Source: a virus. Taken from it: a stretch of 45,128 bases of DNA. Within the stretch, counting starts at the first letter, position 1, and each line of letters opens with the position of its first letter. Below are positions 38,883-45,128 of this stretch, one piece after another. The stretch spans positions 1 to 45,128 of IMG/VR virus record IMGVR_UViG_3300031456_000009; one strand, written 5' to 3'. A model generated the notes under the pieces. The model searched no databases. It was not told the origin of the DNA and saw nothing but the letters and a program-made list of their open reading frames with translations. Position numbers and translations under genes: made by a program.

Positions 38883-40283
38883 GTGGGGCTGTTCAAAGAC
38901 GATCCGCCGACGCCGCCCAATCCGATTGCCACCGCTGGTGCGCAGACGGGGACCAATGTCAGCACGTCTGTGGCCAACGCGTTCTTGAACAACACCAACC
39001 AGATCACGCCGCAGGGCGCGCTCTACTACGACCCGACCGGCACCTATTCGTGGACCGACCCGAGCACCAATCAGACCTACAACGTGCCGAGGTTCACGGC
39101 GACGCAGGTGCTCTCGCCCGCGCAGCAGAACATCAGCAATCTGGGTGTTCAGTCGGAGACCAATCTCGCGGGGCTCGCCGCGCAGCAGAGCGGCATGCTG
39201 CAGGGTCTCCTCGGCTCGCCGCTGGACATCTCGGGCGCGCCAGCAGCCGGCGATCCTTCGACGCTGAGCGGCGTCCCTGATGCGAAATTGAGCTATGGCG
39301 ACGGCAGTCGGCAGCAGGGGACATACGATGCCGGCGGCCCGATCACGCGCGACTATGGTGCGAACGACTTCAGCGCTGACCGCGCCAAGGTCGAGGAAAG
39401 CCTCTACCTGCGCATGGACCCGCAACTGCAGCGTGACCGTGGCGCGCTGGAAGCGCGCTTGGCCGACCAGGGCATCAAGATCGGCAGCCCCGCCTATCAG
39501 GCCGCGATGGATCAATACGGCCGGCAATTGACTGACACGCGGCTCGGCATCACGCAGACTGCCGGGCAAGAGCAGCAGCGCATGACGGAGATGGAAGCGC
39601 AGCGTGCTGCCTTCCAGAACGCCGCGCAGTCGCAGCAGTATCAGCAGAACGCTTCGCTCGCGCAGTTCGCCAATCAGGCGCAGCAGGGCAACTACACGCA
39701 GGATGCGGCGAGCGCGCAATTCTACAATGCCGGCGTCGCGACCGAGGCCGCGCGCAAACAGCAGATGATCGAGCAGCAAAATGCTGCGCGCCAGCAGTGG
39801 CTGCAGGAGCAGTACGCGCAGCGCAATCAGCCGATCAACGAGGTGACCTCGTTGATGTCGGGCTCGCAAGTGCAGAACCCGAACTTCGTGAACACCGGCA
39901 AGAGCAACATTCCGACCACCGACATCGCGGGGCTGATCAACACCAACTTCAGCCAGCAACTCTCGAACTATCAGCAGTCGTCGCAGAATTTTAACAGCTT
40001 GATGGGCGGCCTGTTCGGTATGGCGGGCGGCATCATGAAGTCGGATCGCGACGCGAAGAAGAACATTCACCGCATCGGTACCGTGTTCGCGGCGAGCAGC
40101 GAGGAGAAGAAGAAGCTGCCGATCTACTCGTACAGCTACAAGGACGACCCCGACAGCACGCGTCATGTCGGCCCGATGGCGCAGGACGTCGAGAAGGTCG
40201 ATCCCGGCGCGGTGCATACGATCCGGGGCACGAAGTACATCGAGCCGAGCCGCGTGATGGGCTCAATTCTCAGGGCAGCGTGA
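38883..40283 (+). CDS. Virion protein with C-terminal S74 self-cleaving chaperone
   Basis: A 466-residue protein from GTG 38883 (GGAG upstream). The first ~110 residues are beta-like ('TNQITPQGALYYDPTGTYSWTD'). The middle is a Gln/Ala-rich helical coil ('MTEMEAQRAAFQNAAQSQQ'). From S387 it has the S74 chaperone pattern 'SDRDAKKNIHRIG' (S387-D388, K392, N394-I395) and 'YSYKDDP...RHVGPMAQDVEKVDP', in which the family cuts just before the Ser. The chaperone helps trimerisation and is then lost. It is usual on tail spikes, so here it suggests that this is a trimeric fibre or needle-type component. Confidence 0.85.
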   Translation: MGLFKDDPPTPPNPIATAGAQTGTNVSTSVANAFLNNTNQITPQGALYYDPTGTYSWTDPSTNQTYNVPRFTATQVLSPAQQNISNLGVQSETNLAGLAAQQSGMLQGLLGSPLDISGAPAAGDPSTLSGVPDAKLSYGDGSRQQGTYDAGGPITRDYGANDFSADRAKVEESLYLRMDPQLQRDRGALEARLADQGIKIGSPAYQAAMDQYGRQLTDTRLGITQTAGQEQQRMTEMEAQRAAFQNAAQSQQYQQNASLAQFANQAQQGNYTQDAASAQFYNAGVATEAARKQQMIEQQNAARQQWLQEQYAQRNQPINEVTSLMSGSQVQNPNFVNTGKSNIPTTDIAGLINTNFSQQLSNYQQSSQNFNSLMGGLFGMAGGIMKSDRDAKKNIHRIGTVFAASSEEKKKLPIYSYSYKDDPDSTRHVGPMAQDVEKVDPGAVHTIRGTKYIEPSRVMGSILRAA

Positions 40284-40287
40284 CATC

Positions 40288-42495
40288 ATGGCAGATGGCG
40301 GCTTCATCTTCGGTGGCGATACCGGGGTCAGTTACGAAGACCTGCAGCGCCGCCGTGCTGTCGCGCAGGCTGTCGCGCAGCATTCGCGTGCGTTCCCGAA
40401 AACTGTCGGCGAGGGCCTGACCTATTTCGGTGAGGCTTTGGGCGATGTGATGAACGACCGGCGCCTGCAGTCGATGGAGAAGCTGCAGCGCGAGAAGGAA
40501 AGCGGCTTCATCAGCGGCGCGCCGCCGCCGTCGTTCACGCCGCCTGTCGGCGGGACTGCGTCGCCTGCTGCGGCTGCGTCTACGATCACGCCGCCGCCGG
40601 CAGGTGCGCCCACGGTCCCGATCACGGTCCCGACGACGCCGACCCCCACCCCGCGCCTCGGCAAAATGAGCGAAGTCGGCGACGCCATCGGGCGCCTTGA
40701 GCCTGACGAGACCATGCGCGGTTACTACACGCGGCTTGCCGGGCGCGAAGACCCGACCGGCGGGCAGCGTGTCTCGCCGACCGGCGCGGCGGGTCCGTTC
40801 CAGTTCACGCGCGGCACCGGCAAACAATACGGCCTGTTCGGAGATGACGGCACCGACAAGCGCACCGACATCGAAGCTTCGGTGAAGGCTGTCCAGCAAC
40901 TGACGCGCGACAACGCCGCCACCTTCATGCAGATGCACGGCCGCATGCCGACGCACGGTGAACTTGCGCTGATGCACCAGCAGGGCGGCGAGACCGGCGC
41001 ACGCATGGTCGCCGGTACCGGCAACGCGCCGTCGCGCAATCTCGCGGTCAACAACATCGACCCCAATTCCACGCCGCAGGACGCCGCCGCGAAAATCCAG
41101 GCCTACTACAAGATGCCCGACGCGACGATGCCCGAGGGCTACCACCTCGGTGGCGCGGGCGGCGGCCGTGATGCTGTCGCGCGTGCGACGATGGCGCCTC
41201 CTGGGGCGCCGCCGGCTCCGCTCTCCGCGCCGCCTGCCGGCCAACCCCAGCAGGTCGCATCGCTCGACCCGTCGATTGGCGCGAACGTCACCGCGCCGCC
41301 CGAGGCCGCGAGCAATCCGCCCATCATCAGCGACATCAAGCCCGCGACGCAGGTCGCCCAGGCTGGCGCGCCCAACACCATGCCGTCGAGCGAAGCGATC
41401 CCGGGCGCATCGGTGCAGGAGATGAAAGACCCCGGCGCCGCGCCGACGCGCCCGCCGATCCTGGGGCCGTCGAAGTCGCAGGCCTATTGGTCGCAGTACA
41501 TGAATAACCCGAGGGTCAGTCCCGAGTTGCGGGCTCGCGCAACGCATCAGTATCAGGTCGAGGAAGCCTACCGCAAAGAGCTTGAGACGCGACAGACCAG
41601 CGACTACGAGAACCAGCGCGGGCAACACCAGACGCATCGCGACGCCTACGACAAGTTCACGCGCGAGGCGCCTGACCGCATCATCAAGCAGTTGTCGGAG
41701 CGCACGAACCTGGAGAAGGCGCGCGCCGATCTTGAGAAGGCCTACTTCGAACAGGGCATCCCGCGCGAGCAGGCGACCGAGAAGGCGCGCCTTGAGATTG
41801 CCCAAGCGGTGCGTACGCTCGCCAAGCCCGACACGGTCGGAGCACAGGGCACGCACTTCGAACGCCCCTACGCGCCACCGGGCACGCCGCAAGCGGCGTT
41901 CAGCGTTCCGGCTGGCCTGCCGCCTCCAGAGGACAAGCCGCTCACCGAGCAGCAGGCGAAGGGCGTGCAGTTCGTTGTCCGCACGAGGCCCGATCTCGAC
42001 ATGGTCGACAACCAACTTCGTTACGGCAAGGTGCTGACCGACCCGGTCGAGGCCGCGCGTGCGAGCATCCCGGGCATCGGCAACATGACCATGTCGCCTG
42101 AGTATCGCCGCGCCAACAACGCTCTCACGAACTGGGGCGCGGCGTTTCTTACGCACGTCAGCGGCGCTGCGGTGTCTCCGTCCGAGGCTGGCCGCAACCT
42201 GCCTGCGTTCATGCCGCATGCCGGCGACACCGATCAGGACTTGCTCGACAAGGCGAACCGTCGCCGCACGTACACGGATGCATTGGCGCGCACCAGCGGT
42301 CGTGAAGGGCTGGCGGCGATCCAGAAGGAGGTCGGCGCGATCAACGACGACTATGCGTTCAAGAAGATCAGCGAAGGCCCGCCTGTGCAGGTGAAGTCGC
42401 TCAGTGACGCGAAGCTGCTCCCGCCCGGTCAACGCATCATTCTCCCCGATGGCTCGCCGGGTCAGGTGCCGCGCAGGCAGAAGCGGGGCGAATAA
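40288..42495 (+). CDS. Internal virion protein with lytic-transglycosylase-like domain
   Basis: A 735-residue protein. A lysozyme-like/transglycosylase domain is visible at about residues 130-250: 'YYTRLAGREDPTGG' with the candidate catalytic E154, then 'RVSPTGAAGPFQFTRGTGKQYGL', and 'HGELALMHQQGGETGARM'. The Pro-rich linkers around it, helical parts and a C-terminal 'YRRANNALTNWGAAFLTHVSGAAVSPSEAGRNL' domain are as in podovirus internal proteins, which loosen peptidoglycan so the DNA can enter. It overlaps the next gene (taATG). Confidence 0.85.
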   Translation: MADGGFIFGGDTGVSYEDLQRRRAVAQAVAQHSRAFPKTVGEGLTYFGEALGDVMNDRRLQSMEKLQREKESGFISGAPPPSFTPPVGGTASPAAAASTITPPPAGAPTVPITVPTTPTPTPRLGKMSEVGDAIGRLEPDETMRGYYTRLAGREDPTGGQRVSPTGAAGPFQFTRGTGKQYGLFGDDGTDKRTDIEASVKAVQQLTRDNAATFMQMHGRMPTHGELALMHQQGGETGARMVAGTGNAPSRNLAVNNIDPNSTPQDAAAKIQAYYKMPDATMPEGYHLGGAGGGRDAVARATMAPPGAPPAPLSAPPAGQPQQVASLDPSIGANVTAPPEAASNPPIISDIKPATQVAQAGAPNTMPSSEAIPGASVQEMKDPGAAPTRPPILGPSKSQAYWSQYMNNPRVSPELRARATHQYQVEEAYRKELETRQTSDYENQRGQHQTHRDAYDKFTREAPDRIIKQLSERTNLEKARADLEKAYFEQGIPREQATEKARLEIAQAVRTLAKPDTVGAQGTHFERPYAPPGTPQAAFSVPAGLPPPEDKPLTEQQAKGVQFVVRTRPDLDMVDNQLRYGKVLTDPVEAARASIPGIGNMTMSPEYRRANNALTNWGAAFLTHVSGAAVSPSEAGRNLPAFMPHAGDTDQDLLDKANRRRTYTDALARTSGREGLAAIQKEVGAINDDYAFKKISEGPPVQVKSLSDAKLLPPGQRIILPDGSPGQVPRRQKRGE

Positions 42496-44600
42496 TGGCC
42501 GACGATCCGTGGGCAGAATACAGGAACGCTGAAGCGCCGCAGCAGGCGCCGAGTGATCCGTGGTCGGTCTATCGCTCGCCCGGCACGGCATCGCCTGTCG
42601 TCAGCACTCCTGGCGCGCCGCAGAGCATGACGGCATCGCCCGAGGACAAGTATCGCGCAGCCGCAATCGAGGAGCGTGATCGCGCGCTGAAGTTGGGCAT
42701 CCCGCTTCAAGAGGGATACACGTCACGTTTGGCGCGCGGCGTCGGCATGGGCTGGACTGACGAATTGATGGCGGCCGGCGCAACGCCGTTCGAAATGATC
42801 AAGCGCGGCCTGACTGACCCGCGAGAAGCCTACCGCTACACGAAGGCGCGCGAAAATCTTCGCGGCGAGCAGACGGACGTCAACACGAGGGGCGCGCTCG
42901 GTACCGGTGCCGAGGTTCTCGGCAGCTTGGCGACCGGCGGTGGCGTGCTCGGTGCCGGCGAGCGCGCTGCAGCCGCCCGCATTCCGTTTACCGCAGGCGC
43001 GCAAATCCCGGCGAACGTCGTCAACTGGGGCAGCAACGTTGCGAAGGGCGCTGGCCTCGGCGCGTTCTCCGGTGCTGGCGAGGCCAAGGACGTCGAGGGT
43101 ATTCCGAAGGGCATGCTGATGGGTGGCGTCCTGGGCGCCGGCATCGGCGGGGCGCTGCCGGGTGTCGCGACCATCGCTGGCCAGGGCCTGCGTACGCTCC
43201 AGATGCCGCGCCTGCGCGATCCTCAGAACATCGCCATCGAGCATGTCGCCAAGGTGGCGCGCGATGCTGGCGTCGAGCCGGCCGAGATCGTGCGCCGTGT
43301 GGCTGACGCGAACGCTGCCGGCCAGCCGTATGCGGTGGCTGATGCGCTTGGCAAGGAAGGCCAGCGCAAGCTGACCGCGATGGCGAAGGTGCCCGGGCCG
43401 CAGCGTGAGGCGATCACCGAGGCATTGGTCGCGCGCGATCTCAACATGCCGACCCGAACCGGCGAGGAGGTCGGGCGGGCTCTGGGCGCACCCACCACCG
43501 CGCGGGCGGCGCAGGACGAACTGATCACGCAGGCCGGCGCGCGAGCCGCACCGATCTACCGGGAGGCCGAGCAGCACCCGACGTGGAGTAATCGCCTGCA
43601 GGAATTTATCAGCGACCCCATCGCACAGCAGGGGCTGCGTCACGGTGTCGAGCTTCAGCGGTTGCGCACGGTCGGCACTGACCGGCCGTTCCGTCCCCAG
43701 GACGCGATGATTACCGACTTCAATGCGGCTGGCGAGCCGGTCTGGAGCGGTGTGCCGAATATGCAAACACTCAACACCCTGAAGACCGGCCTCGACCGCA
43801 TGGTCGAAGCGAACACGGATACGGTGACGGGGCGGGTGAATGCGCAGGGGCACGCCATCATGGGCTTCCGCAATCGCATGCTCGAAGAAATGGACGCGAT
43901 CAACCCGACCTACAGGCGGGCTCGCGCGACATACGCCGAGCCGATGCAGGTGCGCGATGCCGTGACGACCGGGCGCGAGATGGCGACGCGCGGTCGTGCC
44001 GCAGATAATATTGAGACATTCCGCAACATGGCCCCGCCAGAGGGGACGCGCACCGTCGCAGGCGTCAATCCTGAACAGCAAGGCGTCCGCATCGGATACG
44101 CCGATGCATTGCGCGGCCAGATGGAGCGCACCGGCAATTTGCCGACCGGGCTGCGTGAGAAATCCACGAAGGGCGCGCAGGAGCTTTCCGAGCTTTCGCT
44201 TTATCAAGGCCCGAACCGCCCGGGCGAGCCGGATCAGTTGCGCAAGTTTCTCAATCGCGAGGAGCAGATGCAGCGGACGTCGAAGGCCGCGCTGGGCGGC
44301 TCCTCGACGGTCGAGAACCTCGCCGACGTTGCCGCCGCCCCCGGCGGTGGTGACGCGCTTGGTCTGGTGTCATCGGCCGCGAGCGGTGACGCGATGGGCA
44401 TTGTGCGCAAGCTCGCCGGCATGGTGCCGGGGGCTCTCAAGGGTGAGAGCGAAGCGCAGCGCGTCGCGATCACCAACGCACTGCTCTCGCGCGACCCGAC
44501 CAGGGTTCAGGAGATGGCTGACCGTATCGCCGCACATGAGTTGCGCAGGCGCGGCGTCAATCCGTGGACCGGCACTGCGCGCTACCCAGTTGGTCAGTAG
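42495..44600 (+). CDS. DNA-ejection/internal virion protein (copy 2 module)
   Basis: A 701-residue protein. The N-terminus has a duplicated 'DPWAEYR' (residues 4-10) and 'DPWSVYR' (about 22-28), the same arrangement as the RFDQY pair at 626. Then come a Gly-rich hydrophobic part (about residues 138-240, 'LGTGAEVLGSLATGGGVLGAGE', 'GMLMGGVLGAGIGGALPGVATIAG') that could cross membranes, and a helical C-terminal half ('MDAINPTYRRARATYAEPMQVRDAV'). It is followed by the second fibre gene. The two 'module' proteins share design but little sequence. Confidence 0.7.
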   Translation: MADDPWAEYRNAEAPQQAPSDPWSVYRSPGTASPVVSTPGAPQSMTASPEDKYRAAAIEERDRALKLGIPLQEGYTSRLARGVGMGWTDELMAAGATPFEMIKRGLTDPREAYRYTKARENLRGEQTDVNTRGALGTGAEVLGSLATGGGVLGAGERAAAARIPFTAGAQIPANVVNWGSNVAKGAGLGAFSGAGEAKDVEGIPKGMLMGGVLGAGIGGALPGVATIAGQGLRTLQMPRLRDPQNIAIEHVAKVARDAGVEPAEIVRRVADANAAGQPYAVADALGKEGQRKLTAMAKVPGPQREAITEALVARDLNMPTRTGEEVGRALGAPTTARAAQDELITQAGARAAPIYREAEQHPTWSNRLQEFISDPIAQQGLRHGVELQRLRTVGTDRPFRPQDAMITDFNAAGEPVWSGVPNMQTLNTLKTGLDRMVEANTDTVTGRVNAQGHAIMGFRNRMLEEMDAINPTYRRARATYAEPMQVRDAVTTGREMATRGRAADNIETFRNMAPPEGTRTVAGVNPEQQGVRIGYADALRGQMERTGNLPTGLREKSTKGAQELSELSLYQGPNRPGEPDQLRKFLNREEQMQRTSKAALGGSSTVENLADVAAAPGGGDALGLVSSAASGDAMGIVRKLAGMVPGALKGESEAQRVAITNALLSRDPTRVQEMADRIAAHELRRRGVNPWTGTARYPVGQ

Positions 44601-44609
44601 GAGAGAACA

Positions 44610-45128
44610 ATGCCGCGCGACGGTTCTGGCATCTACAGCATCCCTCCGGGGACGCAAGGCGCGCCCGATACGACCATCGAGAGCGCGAAGTACAACGCTT
44701 ACATCGCGGACGTCGAGGCCGATCTCAACGTGCCGCGACCGATCATTGCCGGTGGCACCGGCTCGAACACCGCCGCCGGCACGCGCGACGCAATCGATGC
44801 CGAACACTCGATGCAGGTGCTCACGAACTTCGACGCTGATCCGCTTGAGGCTGGTTCGTTCTATGCCGCCTCGGGCGCGACCAACGCGCCGGTCGCAGGT
44901 CAAGCCTTCACCGGCATCATCTATGGTCCCGACGCCGCCAACATGGTGATCGAGGCGCGCTCGCAAACGACCGGACAGATGTACGTTCGCCGCAAGACCG
45001 CAGGCGTGTGGGGCGCGTGGGCGGCGGATGCCGCCGACAAGGTCGCCAAGGCTGGCGACACGATGACGGGCGACCTGACGATCAGCAAGGCGATGCCAAG
45101 AGTTTTCCTCGACCGGCCCGATAGCTCG
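44610..45128 (+). CDS. Tail fibre protein (copy 2, N-terminal part, runs off the window)
   Basis: The first 173 codons of a tail fibre gene with TAGGAGA upstream. It matches the fibre at 2260 base for base in places (for example the last ~39 bases are identical) and differs at about 24 of 173 residues by hand count, with the changes clustered at residues 31-75 and scattered thereafter. The frame is open to the window end, so the distal (receptor-binding) part is not visible. It shares 'GGTGSNTAAGTR' and 'AGDTMTGDL' with copy 1. Confidence 0.9.
   Translation, partial: MPRDGSGIYSIPPGTQGAPDTTIESAKYNAYIADVEADLNVPRPIIAGGTGSNTAAGTRDAIDAEHSMQVLTNFDADPLEAGSFYAASGATNAPVAGQAFTGIIYGPDAANMVIEARSQTTGQMYVRRKTAGVWGAWAADAADKVAKAGDTMTGDLTISKAMPRVFLDRPDSS

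Noticed and set aside
38376-40217. Long minus-strand frame (613 codons)
   Set aside because: Antisense shadow of the S74-chaperone protein gene.
1-45128. Terminal redundancy of a linear or circularly permuted genome
   Set aside because: The matching ends (2260-2778 and 44610-45128) are similar but clearly not identical, so they are diverged copies and not an assembly overlap.
1-45128. CRISPR array, insertion sequence or diversity-generating retroelement
   Set aside because: No regularly spaced identical repeats, transposase or reverse transcriptase were seen; the only short repeats are in-frame coding repeats and the GTGTCAC array.

Overview
This window is almost entirely a temperate, short-tailed (podovirus-type) phage genome, most likely a prophage of a GC-rich alphaproteobacterium. 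A Bradyrhizobium/Rhodopseudomonas-like host is my inference from base composition and protein style; no host gene is present to prove it. There are no tRNA or rRNA genes, IS elements or CRISPR arrays. Nearly all of the DNA is coding, with start and stop codons overlapping by ATGA/GTGA/TGATG, as in a compact phage.

Layout. (A) 1-4532, plus strand: the end of a late operon, with the C-terminus of an internal virion protein, a second ejection-type protein, a tail fibre and three small genes, the last a holin-like membrane protein. A bidirectional terminator lies at 4597-4622. (B) 4626-7071, minus strand: a tyrosine integrase followed by three small genes (one unknown, one membrane, one secreted) that look like lysogenic-conversion cargo. 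(C) 7072-7307: a repeat-rich gap between integrase and an AlpA-type excisionase regulator, the best candidate for attP or Xis sites. (D) 7308-18404, minus strand: about thirty mostly small early genes read as one leftward operon. It begins with a YqaJ-type exonuclease and a RecT annealase, and includes an XRE repressor-like protein, winged-helix proteins, several zinc-ribbon proteins and a Lar-like anti-restriction protein. (E) 18405-18833: the divergent control region, with several perfect inverted repeats. (F) 18834-21700, plus strand: Cro-like regulator, VRR-NUC nuclease, two unknown proteins and a VirE-type helicase/ATPase. A cluster of GTGTCAC/GTGACAC repeats follows (21704-21894). (G) 21980-44600, plus strand: packaging and virion genes (small and large terminase, portal, a large polyvalent protein with a metalloprotease motif, scaffold, major capsid protein, adaptor, tail protein, Gly/Ala-rich protein, acetyltransferase-like protein, S74-chaperone protein, transglycosylase-type internal protein, ejection-type protein). 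(H) 44610-45128: the start of a tail fibre gene nearly identical to the one at 2260.

The genes fit a standard temperate life cycle: integrase plus AlpA for integration and excision, YqaJ/RecT/VRR-NUC/VirE for recombination-dependent replication, terminase-portal-scaffold-capsid for head assembly, and adaptor/stabiliser/fibre/ejection proteins for the short tail and DNA delivery. The most interesting points are the repeated module (internal protein, ejection protein, tail fibre) at the two ends, meaning either two related prophages in tandem or one phage with a duplicated host-recognition module; the HExxH protein inside the head operon; and the iteron-like and operator-like repeats.
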